Positions 1-8,127 of a DNA stretch of 64,000 bases are shown here, one piece after another. The notes under the pieces were generated by a model. The model did no database searches, was not told the origin of the DNA, and worked only from the letters and a program-made list of their open reading frames with translations. The stretch spans positions 310,001 through 374,000 of the forward strand of contig DASXOB010000002.1 in NCBI GenBank assembly GCA_036494545.1. The letters are read 5' to 3'. This stretch comes from JAICXG01 sp036494545 (GTDB taxonomy: Bacteria; Verrucomicrobiota; Verrucomicrobiia; Chthoniobacterales; UBA10450). The stretch's first letter is position 1; each line of letters starts with the position of its first letter. The translations under genes were made by a program, and so were the position numbers.

Positions 1-2
1 TC

Positions 3-1961
3 GCGGTCGGTCTGGTGGTGGACGATGCAATCGTGGTCGTCGAAGCAGTCGAACGGCACATCGAAGAAGGAATGTCGCCGCGCGACGCGACATTACAGGC
101 GATGCGCGAAGTCTCGGGGCCGGTCATTGGCATCGCGCTTGTGCTTTCCGCCGTTTTCATTCCAACCGCATTTCTGCCCGGGATCACCGGCCGTTTGTAC
201 CAACAATTCGCCCTAACGATCGCGATTTCCGTCATCTTCTCCGCGTTCAATGCGCTTTCGCTCAGTCCAGCGCTTTCATCGTTGTTGCTGCGCCCGAAAA
301 AGAAGACCCGTGGGCCGCTCGGCTGGTTTTACGATCGCTTCAACCGCGTTTTCGGCGGCGTGACCCACGGCTATGTGAATTGGTCGCGCCTGGCCATTCG
401 AAAAACTGTACTCAGCTTCGCGCTGCTCGCCGTGCTCGCGGTTGGCGCGGGACTGTTTGGGTCGCGTTTGCCGAGTGGATTCCTACCAGAAGAAGATCAA
501 GGCTATGTTTTTCTCGCCCTGCAATTACCCGACGCATCGTCGCTCGAACGGACCGATCAGGCTTCGCGCAAGATCGAAGATATTCTCAGCAAAATTCCCG
601 GCGTTCAGTACACGACCAGCGTCGTCGGATTCAGTTTGCTGAGTCTCGTGCAAAATACTTACAGCGCATTCTTCTTCGTTACATTCAAGCCCTGGAGCGA
701 GCGGACCAGGCCGGAAGAACAATACACGGCCATCAAGGCGAACATTAACAAACAGCTCTCTGGTCTCACCGAAGGTCTGGCCTTCGCTTTTCCGCCGCCG
801 GCAATTCCCGGTGTAGGCACTTCTGGGGGATTCCAATTCATACTGGAAGATCGCTCCGGCAAAGACGTCGCCTTTCTCGCTAAAAATGTGAAGACGTTTC
901 TGGACGCAGCGCGTAAACGACCGGAACTCGGCACGCTGATTCCGACGTTTCTGCCAAATGTGCCCCAGGTATTCGTGAGCGTGGACCGCGACAAAGTGCT
1001 GAAGCAAGGGATCGATCTCGGCCAGGTCTATCAGACGCTGCAGACATTCATGGGCGGATTTTTCGTGAACTACTTCAATCGCTTTGGGCGTACCTGGCAG
1101 GTTTATATTGAAGCGGAAGGCGATTACCGGACCGACGCAAAAAACGTCGGACAATTTTATGTCCGCAATTCGAGCGGAACGCCGGTTCCGTTGGACGCGA
1201 TCTCGAGTATCAAAGACATCGCCGGTCCGGAATTCACCTTGCGCTACAACGAGTATCGTTCGGCCCAGATCAACGGCTCGGCTGCGCCCGGCTACAGCTC
1301 AAACCAGGCGATGGCCGCGCTCGAAGATGTCTTCCGCCAAACCATGCCTAACGAGATGGGCTACGACTACCTCGGCATTTCCTATCAGGAAAAGAAAGCG
1401 CAAGAAGGCGTTTCGCCGACGCTGGTGTTTGGAATGTCGCTCATTTTTGTCTTCCTCATCCTCGCCGCGCTCTACGAAAGCTGGTCGCTGCCATTTAGCG
1501 TGCTGCTTGGGACACCGGTCGCGGTGCTTGGCGCGTTCGCGACACTTTGGCTGCGCGGAATGGAAAACAACATCTACGCGCAAATCGGTCTCATCATGCT
1601 CATCGGTCTGGCGGCGAAAAATGCCATCCTCATCGTCGAGTTCGCGAAAGACGAATACGAAAAAGGCAAACCGCTCCTCGATGCTGCCCTCGAAGGCGCG
1701 CGCTTGCGCTTGCGGCCTATTCTCATGACATCGTTCGCTTTCATCTTTGGATGTTTGCCGCTTTGGTTCGCCAGTGGCTCCGGGGCGGTTGCCCGTCGTG
1801 TGCTGGGATCGACAGTGATTGGCGGAATGATTGCCGCCTCCGGTATCGCTATTTTTCTTATTCCCGTAATGTTCTATGTCATTGAACGACTCTTTGCCGG
1901 CCGAAAACCGGAGCCAGAACAGCAAGCCGGCAGAACGGAATCGCCCGTTACAGTCCAATAG
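3..1961 (+). CDS. RND multidrug efflux transporter, inner-membrane subunit (5' end outside window)
   Basis: This is the C-terminal two thirds of an AcrB/MexB-type (HAE1 family) proton-driven drug exporter, which sits in the inner membrane and works with a periplasmic adaptor and a TolC channel. The reading frame is open from the window edge; the first visible residues are AVGLVVDDAIVVVE, the TM4 motif with the paired Asp of the proton relay (AcrB Asp407/408). The partner lysine is present in GLAAKNAILIVEFAKD near the C-terminal membrane bundle. About 650 residues are visible, which matches the roughly 1,050 expected for the whole protein. The adaptor gene would be expected upstream, outside the window. 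A TolC-like gene at 14460 could supply the outer channel, but that pairing is inference. Confidence 0.95.
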   Translation, partial: AVGLVVDDAIVVVEAVERHIEEGMSPRDATLQAMREVSGPVIGIALVLSAVFIPTAFLPGITGRLYQQFALTIAISVIFSAFNALSLSPALSSLLLRPKKKTRGPLGWFYDRFNRVFGGVTHGYVNWSRLAIRKTVLSFALLAVLAVGAGLFGSRLPSGFLPEEDQGYVFLALQLPDASSLERTDQASRKIEDILSKIPGVQYTTSVVGFSLLSLVQNTYSAFFFVTFKPWSERTRPEEQYTAIKANINKQLSGLTEGLAFAFPPPAIPGVGTSGGFQFILEDRSGKDVAFLAKNVKTFLDAARKRPELGTLIPTFLPNVPQVFVSVDRDKVLKQGIDLGQVYQTLQTFMGGFFVNYFNRFGRTWQVYIEAEGDYRTDAKNVGQFYVRNSSGTPVPLDAISSIKDIAGPEFTLRYNEYRSAQINGSAAPGYSSNQAMAALEDVFRQTMPNEMGYDYLGISYQEKKAQEGVSPTLVFGMSLIFVFLILAALYESWSLPFSVLLGTPVAVLGAFATLWLRGMENNIYAQIGLIMLIGLAAKNAILIVEFAKDEYEKGKPLLDAALEGARLRLRPILMTSFAFIFGCLPLWFASGSGAVARRVLGSTVIGGMIAASGIAIFLIPVMFYVIERLFAGRKPEPEQQAGRTESPVTVQ

Positions 1962-1982
1962 ATCCTTCTTAGCGAAAGCAAT

Positions 1983-2255
1983 ATGGCCAGTGCTCAAGCT
2001 TGTCTTCACCTTGCCGCGATCGAAAATGTGCGCCTACCAGAGCGACTTGAATGTGCGGAATGCGTGAAGTTGGGAGATGAATGGGTACATCTCCGAACCT
2101 GCCAGGAATGCGGCGTGACACTGTGCTGCGACAGCTCGCCGAATCGTCATGCCAGTAAACACGCTCATGCGACCGGTCATCCAGTTATCGCTTCCGCGCA
2201 GCCGGGGGAACGCTGGCTCTACTGTTATCTGGACGATGTGATGGCTGGCTATTGA
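1983..2255 (+). CDS. UBP-type zinc finger protein
   Basis: A 90-residue protein made almost entirely of one UBP (ubiquitin-hydrolase-type) zinc finger. The ligand pattern is CAEC near residue 24, then a W-x-HLRTC segment, CxxCG, CCDSS, several His residues and a GHPVI-x-S...W-x-YCY ending, as in free-standing bacterial UBP fingers. In eukaryotes this fold binds the ubiquitin C-terminus; the role of the small bacterial forms is not established. It begins 22 bases after the RND stop and is followed 21 bases later by a DUF4326 protein, so the three may be co-transcribed. The ATG at 1983 leaves a plausible short N-terminus. Confidence 0.8.
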   Translation: MASAQACLHLAAIENVRLPERLECAECVKLGDEWVHLRTCQECGVTLCCDSSPNRHASKHAHATGHPVIASAQPGERWLYCYLDDVMAGY

Positions 2256-2276
2256 CTCCAGGCCGATCTTAACTCC

Positions 2277-2588
2277 GTGAAAACAAAGCGGTCAAAGCCA
2301 CACCGCATCGTCAGACGCCGGACTAAGAATTGGAAGATGCCGCCAAATACCGTCTACGTCGGGCGACCAACGGTCTGGGGAAACCCATTCGTTGCCGGCT
2401 CGGAATTAATCGGCGGCGAGAAGCTAACATCCGCCAAAGCGATGATGCTATATCGTCAATATGCCGAAGACGCATTTAACGAGCGCGATCTTCGCGCCTG
2501 CTTACGCGGAAAGAACCTGGCTTGCTGGTGTCCGCTCGATCAGCCGTGCCATGCTGATGTGTTACTGGAGATGGCAAACCGATCCTAA
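2277..2588 (+). CDS. DUF4326 domain protein
   Basis: A 103-residue basic protein. The core runs from about residue 23: TVYVGRPTVWGNPF, then an alpha-helical middle with MLYRQYAEDAF, and the closing motif GKNLACWCPLDQPCHADVL with its Cys and His residues. This is the DUF4326 family, common in phages and actinobacteria, with no firm biochemical role known to me. The start used is GTG at 2277; an internal ATG at 2337 would keep the whole domain and drop a very basic N-terminal tail. It lies directly downstream of the zinc-finger gene. A one-mismatch copy of the dispersed 9-mer overlaps the stop region. Confidence 0.75.
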   Translation: MKTKRSKPHRIVRRRTKNWKMPPNTVYVGRPTVWGNPFVAGSELIGGEKLTSAKAMMLYRQYAEDAFNERDLRACLRGKNLACWCPLDQPCHADVLLEMANRS

Positions 2589-2704
2589 CGATTCGGCGCG
2601 GGATGATTCACCGTTTTTCAAAAAAAGCCATTGCTAAAAGTGAGCTGAAGCTCAAGAAGCCCGAAGACAGCCTGCGATTTTCAAGCTGACTTAGCGTCTG
2701 TTCG

Positions 2705-3940
2705 CTATTTCTCGTAAAGGAACTGACCGGACTTTGCCTCCGCTGTAGTTACAACATAGTCATAACCGAGGAGAAGAAAGCGAGAGAATCGTTTCAGAGC
2801 ATCAATGCCTTTGGTGTCGAGCGATTGACGGATCGGCTCGAGCGGGACAAGCGCCCAGCCTTCCTTTGGCAGCGCCTCCACGTTTAGCCCGATAGCGGGA
2901 AAGAACTCCTTCGCCTCGTCGCTTTCGTATTTTTGAACGGTTGTCGGATTACCCGCTTTTGGCGCGAAGGCAATGTTCTGTCCGCCCATCGGAAGAAAGG
3001 CGATGCGCAGCACGCTCTTGTCGTTGAGCCGTGCAATGGAAGTTACCAAAGTTCCAAGGTCGACCGTGTTGACCGTGGTTGTGCCTAACGACACGTGCTC
3101 GATTCCCATTTTAAAGACAACTTTGGGATTTGGATCCGCCGCCGCGCGATAGTCACTGAGAAAATTCTTTGCCAGCAGACGAGCCCGCCGGGTGTTGTTT
3201 TCGTAGTTGTGACCGCTCATCCACGCCTGGTAAACCGCCGCGCTTTCCTGAAGCTCGCCGATGATCTGTTCGGCTTCCGTCACGCCGGTGAACTTCGTCG
3301 CCAGTTGGCGAAAATCCGTGTCGCGATAACGCGAAAGCAAAAACTTATCCTGCGCCGCGGTAGCAGCCGCATCTTTTTCCTGAGCGAGTAGCTCCTCCGC
3401 CGCCTTGCGCGCAGGTTCGTTAGGCGCGAGCGCGACCAGCCTTTGCAAATGGAATGGCGGTGAGCCGATGAATTCCTGATCGATTCCCCAGAGGAATGGC
3501 TGCCCTTTCGCGTCCTCTCCCAGAAAATCGCTCGCCAGATCAGCGTCGTCCTTTAAGGAGAGAAACGGAATTCCGAGCGGGACATCGCGCACGAGCTTCT
3601 GCAAACCCGAAAGCCCATCTTTGGTCAGCGTCTGACCGATCATCCGCGTCGAGAGTGGACCTACTTCCACGACATGATATCGGAAGCCGAGCGGGCGCGC
3701 TTCCCGCGCAATCGCCCGCAGGACAACCGGCGAATCAGCAAACCCGTGATCTTCGCCCCAAAGGATAAATTGGGCGTTCGACAACTCATGGCGAATCACC
3801 TCCTCGCCCGGGCCGGTGAGTTTGCCGTTCTCGATTTGAATCGGAAATGTCTTCGGCGGCGCCTTTGCCAGAGCGCGCAGCGGCAGCTGAAATAGCACCG
3901 CGAGAGTCAAGGCCAGAGAAAGTGAGCATGTCTGTTTCAT
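2705..3940 (-). CDS. Secreted protein with erythromycin esterase/ChaN-like motifs
   Basis: The open frame extends upstream to 4114, but the ATG at 3940 is preferred because it opens a clear Sec signal peptide (MKQTCSLSLALTLAVLFQ, cleavage after ALA). The mature part of about 385 residues has FILWGEDHGFADSPVVL followed by FRYHVVEVGP, which resembles the E-x-H and downstream Glu motifs shared by erythromycin esterase-like and ChaN-like proteins; later it has FKMGIEHVSLG. Those families act on macrolides or bind haem, but the substrate here cannot be told. It is divergent from the GlxA-type regulator. It carries two copies of the dispersed 9-mer. Family assignment is tentative; existence of the gene is secure. 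Confidence 0.7.
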   Translation of the reverse strand: MKQTCSLSLALTLAVLFQLPLRALAKAPPKTFPIQIENGKLTGPGEEVIRHELSNAQFILWGEDHGFADSPVVLRAIAREARPLGFRYHVVEVGPLSTRMIGQTLTKDGLSGLQKLVRDVPLGIPFLSLKDDADLASDFLGEDAKGQPFLWGIDQEFIGSPPFHLQRLVALAPNEPARKAAEELLAQEKDAAATAAQDKFLLSRYRDTDFRQLATKFTGVTEAEQIIGELQESAAVYQAWMSGHNYENNTRRARLLAKNFLSDYRAAADPNPKVVFKMGIEHVSLGTTTVNTVDLGTLVTSIARLNDKSVLRIAFLPMGGQNIAFAPKAGNPTTVQKYESDEAKEFFPAIGLNVEALPKEGWALVPLEPIRQSLDTKGIDALKRFSRFLLLGYDYVVTTAEAKSGQFLYEK

Positions 3941-4099
3941 GCACTTAAGATGCCGCCAACGGTCATTTGGATTCAACGGCGCGGGACCTGCCTCTGACAA
4001 GAGCTTTCTCACCGGCACATCACTCCAGTTCTGCGGTGGCACGATTTGTCCGAATTTTGGCCTTGGGACTTCCTGACCTGCAAGCCTAAGGTCAGATCG

Positions 4100-5113
4100 G
4101 TGAAGCCGCTGCACATCGGGATTGTCGGATTCGATCAGGTAAACGCGCTCGATCTGGTCGGGCCGGCAGAGGCTTTCGCCGACGCTATCGTCCCGGACCC
4201 GAGGGGCTGTCCAAAGAACGCCTATTCCGTGGTCATTCTCGGCCTAACGAGCAAACGATTCGTAGCCGAGTCGGGCATCATCTTTTATCCGCAGGCGACG
4301 CTGCGCACCGCGCCTGCGCTGGATACGGTGATTATTCCGGGAGGCGCCGGTCTCCGTCAACCGAAGACAAATCTCGCGCTCGCGGGTTGGATCCAGGGCC
4401 AGGCTGAAAGAACGCGGCGGATCGTTTCTGTTTGCACCGGGATCTACGGATTGGCCGCAAGCGGGCTACTCGACGGGCGACGAGTAACAACCCACTGGCG
4501 CTTTGCAGCGGATGTAGCCCGCCGATTTCCAAAATTGCGTGTCGAGTCAAACCAGCTCTTCATTCGCGACGGTAAGTATTACACTTCCGCGGGCGTCACC
4601 GCGGGAATTGATCTCGCGCTCGCGTTGATTGAGGAAGATCTTGGTCGCCAAACCGCTCTTACGGTTGCACGGGACCTGGTGGTTTATCTGAAACGCGCGG
4701 GAGGCCAGGATCAATACTCCGAACCGTTGCGTTTCCAGACGATGGCGAACGACCGACTGGCAGAACTGGCAAGCTGGATCGCGACGAACCCACAGAAAGA
4801 TCTCTCGGTTTCCAAACTGGCGGCCAAGGCCGGTTTCTCCAGACGCCACTTCATCCGGCGATTCAAAGTGGCCTTCGGCCAATCACCCGGTACCTTTGTG
4901 CAAGACCGCCGGCTGGATGAGGCGCGCCGACGCTTGTCCGCCGCCAATCTGTCGATCGACACGATTGGCGCCTCAGTCGGTTTTCAAAGCGCGGATGCAT
5001 TTCGACGCGCCTTTCGCCATCGCTTTCGCATCACCCCCGCGCGCTATCGGCGCGAGTTTGGTTTAGCTCATGACTCTTCAGAACCAAAGAAACAACAACG
5101 AAGGAGAAAATGA
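4100..5113 (+). CDS. GlxA family transcriptional regulator (DJ-1/PfpI domain + AraC HTH)
   Basis: The N-terminal 170 residues form a DJ-1/PfpI (class I glutamine amidotransferase-like) domain with the nucleophile-elbow cysteine in SVCTGIYGLAASGLLDG followed by TTHW. The C-terminal 100 residues are an AraC-type double helix-turn-helix (SVSKLAAKAGFSRRHFIRRF and IDTIGASVGFQSADAFRRAF). Such regulators control amino acid, betaine or stress genes; the effector here is unknown. GTG at 4100 gives the usual N-terminus (VKPLHIGIVGF) and has AAGG upstream; a TTG at 4046 would add 18 unlikely residues. The stop overlaps the start of the next gene (ATGA), so the two DJ-1 proteins are translationally coupled. 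Confidence 0.88.
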   Translation: MKPLHIGIVGFDQVNALDLVGPAEAFADAIVPDPRGCPKNAYSVVILGLTSKRFVAESGIIFYPQATLRTAPALDTVIIPGGAGLRQPKTNLALAGWIQGQAERTRRIVSVCTGIYGLAASGLLDGRRVTTHWRFAADVARRFPKLRVESNQLFIRDGKYYTSAGVTAGIDLALALIEEDLGRQTALTVARDLVVYLKRAGGQDQYSEPLRFQTMANDRLAELASWIATNPQKDLSVSKLAAKAGFSRRHFIRRFKVAFGQSPGTFVQDRRLDEARRRLSAANLSIDTIGASVGFQSADAFRRAFRHRFRITPARYRREFGLAHDSSEPKKQQRRRK

Positions 5114-5829
5114 TGAAACGAAGAGATTTTATTGGTACGGCTGCGCTAGCCATTGCCTCTCTCCCAGGCGGTAATACGCTGTTGGGCGCGGAGACGAAAT
5201 CGGAAGTGACCAAGGGCCTAACGATCGCAAAGGCGAAACTGACGCCTCCAGTAAAAGGTCGCATTCCCGTCGCCGTTCTGATCTCGGAAGGTGTGACGGT
5301 GATTGACTTCGCCGGTCCGTGGGAGGTCTTCCAGGACACGATGATCGGTGATGAAATGCCCTTTCAGCTCTTCACCGTTTCGGAAAAAATCGAAACGCTC
5401 ACCGCGAGTGCGGGTTTGAAGTTAGTTCCTGACTACAGCTTCGAGAACGTGCCGGAATGCAAGATGATCGTGATTCCCGCGCAGAAAGGATCCGACGCGA
5501 TGCGAGCGTGGCTCAGGAAGGCCTGGCCGACAAGCGATGTGACAATGTCGGTTTGCACAGGCGCGTTCCAGCTGGCCAAAGCAGGACTGCTCGATGACAA
5601 GGAAGCAACGACTCATCATGACTTCCTGGATAAGCTGGAAAAGGATTTCCCCAAGGTGAAAGTGAAGCGCGGCGTGCGCTTCGTAGAGGGCGAGCGAATC
5701 TCGACGGCCGGTGGCCTTTCATCCGGCATCGATCTTGCCCTTCGGGTGGTGGAACGCTATTACGGGCGCGATGCCGCGAGAAAAACTGCGGCCTATATGG
5801 AATATCAGGGAACGGGTTGGATCATCTGA
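5110..5829 (+). CDS. Exported DJ-1/PfpI family protein
   Basis: A 239-residue DJ-1/PfpI protein with an N-terminal export signal that looks Tat-like (KRRDFIGTAALAIASLPGG). The cysteine elbow is present in MSVCTGAFQLAKAGLLDD, followed by TTHH and a SAGGLSSGIDLAL-type segment near the C-terminus. These proteins include isonitrile hydratases, glyoxalase III-like and chaperone-like enzymes; none can be chosen here. The start overlaps the stop of the GlxA-type regulator by four bases, with GAAGGAG just upstream as a good ribosome site; a second ATG follows at 5113. The coupling suggests that the cytoplasmic sensor and the exported homologue belong to one response. Confidence 0.85.
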   Translation: MMKRRDFIGTAALAIASLPGGNTLLGAETKSEVTKGLTIAKAKLTPPVKGRIPVAVLISEGVTVIDFAGPWEVFQDTMIGDEMPFQLFTVSEKIETLTASAGLKLVPDYSFENVPECKMIVIPAQKGSDAMRAWLRKAWPTSDVTMSVCTGAFQLAKAGLLDDKEATTHHDFLDKLEKDFPKVKVKRGVRFVEGERISTAGGLSSGIDLALRVVERYYGRDAARKTAAYMEYQGTGWII

Positions 5830-5920
5830 CACGAAACCATTCCGCGCCTAACGAAGATTAGTCTTACAACTGCCTGGCCATGGCAACATCAAGCTTTGCC
5901 TGACAAATCGCGACCCTGGT

Positions 5921-5943
5921 CTAAGTCGGAAAAGTCCGACTAG
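5921..5943. terminator. Possible bidirectional hairpin between convergent genes
   Basis: A 7-bp perfect stem AGTCGGA / TCCGACT with an AAAG loop (5924-5941) sits between the DJ-1 gene and the convergent cytochrome gene, and includes the latter's stop codon. No clear T-run follows on either strand, so termination is only a suggestion. Confidence 0.35.
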
Positions 5944-8117
5944 TTAAGAGCGTAAATTTCAACCAGGGCGACGCCGGTTGTGCCGTTCGCGCCTTGTACG
6001 ATTGCTGTATAGGGTGCGGGCATCAGAGTCGCCACGATGGCCGATTCGTTGTCATTCGTCGGCGCCAAAGTAGTGGCCTCGATCTCCGACTCCTGATCGG
6101 AGCGCCAGTTGTCATTGCTCGCAATCAGCGCGCCGTTTTGATCGTGCAATTCAAGAGTCGGATCGGCGAGGGTATTCGTTACTTCAAGCGACGGGCCGAG
6201 CGCGCGCGCGATGACTGTTTGCGGCTGGGTGCCATGAACAATCACACCGCCAATCATGACTTTGTCCTTGGTCTCCACCAGTCCACGAGTCGAGATGTTC
6301 AACAGGTTAGGTCCGATACCGGAATCGAGATCGTAAACCTCGAGCAAGCCGACCCCAGTGGTGTCGTTGGCTCCGCGCATGATGGCAGTATAGGCTGCGC
6401 CTTCTTCTGTCGCGGGCAATTGCATAAGAATGACCGACTCATTAGCCGAAGTCGGCGCAATACCAGTGTCGATGATTTCCTGCTGATTGGCGTTATCAGC
6501 CCAGTTATCGTTTGTCGCGATGAGATTGCCCGCGGCGTCGTATAAGTCGACCACTGGATCAGCCAGAACGCCGGAGACGTTTAGATCGGTAAGCGAAGGG
6601 CCGATGGCGCGAATCATCACTCGCTTATTCGCAGTTCCCTGAGCGATAAAGCCTCCGATCACGACATTGTCCCCGGCACCAACATCCACGCGAGTCGAAA
6701 CGTTAGCGAGCCACTTTGGACTTGGATCGGGCTGATTGACGGCAGCAAATGCAAATTGTGAGCCGGGCCAAATCGTATTGGCCGACATAGCCGTATCCTG
6801 AACGTCGCTCGTGGTCAGTGTATAGGTCTGATCGGCTACCAGCGGAGAAACAGTCAGGATAACCGTATCGGCGTCGGCGCCCATCACCGCTTGAGTTACC
6901 GTCGCGCCCTGATCCAGGGCGTAATGAGTAGGATCCGTGGCGGTGGCAGGATCCAGGAAACTGTTAAAGCGAACCGCGAGATGATTCGTATCCTGGTTGA
7001 GATAGACGGACAACACTTGAAGGGGACTGGCGATCCATTGTCGCAGGACGTCCATGGCCGCTTCATGCACCAGATTCTTTGCGATGGGCGGCATTTTGGT
7101 CGCGTCCAGAGCGTCATCGCGCTGGTAAAGGAGCGAGCCCGCCAGGTCGCGGAACTGCACGACAGTGCCGATAAGGTTCTGCTGCGGTAACGGGGTATAG
7201 AAACGGCCGTCATACACGGGGCCATAACCACCCGGGCGATGGCATTGAGAGCAATTGGAGTCGATCCACGAACGCATGCGCGTTTGAATCGGCTGAGTCT
7301 CATCGGTGACGATGACGGAGTGGAGATAGGTGGGTATCTGCGCTTCGTCGAGCGTCGGGTTGAACATGCCGAGATGATTGAAAGTGCGAAGCTGGTTGTC
7401 CGTCACGCCCGTGCTTGGATAGGCGAAGGTGCCATTGAGTTGATGAGTCTTTAAGCCAAGGACATAGCTCGCGGGAGGGTTATGACAGTAGAGACAGTCC
7501 GAGCGGCTCGGGTAAGTCCATGTCTGCACCCGGGTTGTGCCATCGGCCTGGGTGATCGTAATGTCTTCGTTCAACCCATCGGGCAAAAGATCGGCATCGC
7601 TGTTATCATCGCGCCACTTATAGGTCACGCCATAAACCGCGCCATTTGCATCACGCACGAGAAGCCGTGTCTCGAGACGTTTCCGCGCCTGGGTTTGTTC
7701 GTTTACAATCAGATCGAATTCCTTAACGAACACCGTGCCGTTAGGGAAAGTCCACTCCCCCGTCGGAACGAAGTTAATCTGCTCATCGGGAGTGTAGGGT
7801 GGACCGTCGTTAGGCAAGGCGATCCAGCGGCTCTTCAACGCGTTATCCGACCAGAGCGGTGAATTCGGGGCATAAGGGATCAGCCCCGGCGTAGTCACGA
7901 CATTGGTGACATCGGTAAAAGCGCCGGTGGTGGATAGAGTTGCGGGAAAATCAAATTCGCCATCATAAGACGGCATGATTCCGTTAAGGTAAGGCCCGAT
8001 AGGATCGCGACTATTCAAGCCATAGGGATCGGCCGCCAAAAGGGGTGATGCGCTCAGGGTCGCAAACAACAAACCCAGACCTATCCGACCGGCACGAGCG
8101 TTCCAGCAGCTTTGCAT
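5940..8117 (-). CDS. Secreted di-haem c-type cytochrome-like protein with two C-terminal RA(I/L)GPSL repeats
   Basis: A 725-residue exported protein with a signal peptide ending in LLAA near residue 29. Two CXXCH haem c sites are visible, CLYCH (208-212) and CSQCH (289-293), the latter followed by KMPPIAKN, a typical Met-containing cytochrome segment. Residues about 365-457 look like a beta-rich Ig-like domain. From 472 to the end come two modules of about 125 residues, each starting with a (V/I)STR strand, then GG-x-I-x-x-G, RA(I/L)GPSL, LxDP, NDNW and ending GVxLxExYxL. The same module occurs in the next gene and in the hydrolase at 56119. A periplasmic or surface electron-transfer role is inferred. 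It is followed at 10 bases by its likely operon partner upstream on the same strand. Confidence 0.85.
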   Translation of the reverse strand: MQSCWNARAGRIGLGLLFATLSASPLLAADPYGLNSRDPIGPYLNGIMPSYDGEFDFPATLSTTGAFTDVTNVVTTPGLIPYAPNSPLWSDNALKSRWIALPNDGPPYTPDEQINFVPTGEWTFPNGTVFVKEFDLIVNEQTQARKRLETRLLVRDANGAVYGVTYKWRDDNSDADLLPDGLNEDITITQADGTTRVQTWTYPSRSDCLYCHNPPASYVLGLKTHQLNGTFAYPSTGVTDNQLRTFNHLGMFNPTLDEAQIPTYLHSVIVTDETQPIQTRMRSWIDSNCSQCHRPGGYGPVYDGRFYTPLPQQNLIGTVVQFRDLAGSLLYQRDDALDATKMPPIAKNLVHEAAMDVLRQWIASPLQVLSVYLNQDTNHLAVRFNSFLDPATATDPTHYALDQGATVTQAVMGADADTVILTVSPLVADQTYTLTTSDVQDTAMSANTIWPGSQFAFAAVNQPDPSPKWLANVSTRVDVGAGDNVVIGGFIAQGTANKRVMIRAIGPSLTDLNVSGVLADPVVDLYDAAGNLIATNDNWADNANQQEIIDTGIAPTSANESVILMQLPATEEGAAYTAIMRGANDTTGVGLLEVYDLDSGIGPNLLNISTRGLVETKDKVMIGGVIVHGTQPQTVIARALGPSLEVTNTLADPTLELHDQNGALIASNDNWRSDQESEIEATTLAPTNDNESAIVATLMPAPYTAIVQGANGTTGVALVEIYALN

Positions 8118-8127
8118 CCTAGGACGA

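Noticed and set aside
525..1154. Minus-strand 209-codon frame opposite the RND gene
   Set aside because: It is a shadow of the conserved RND transporter and shows no recognisable domain.
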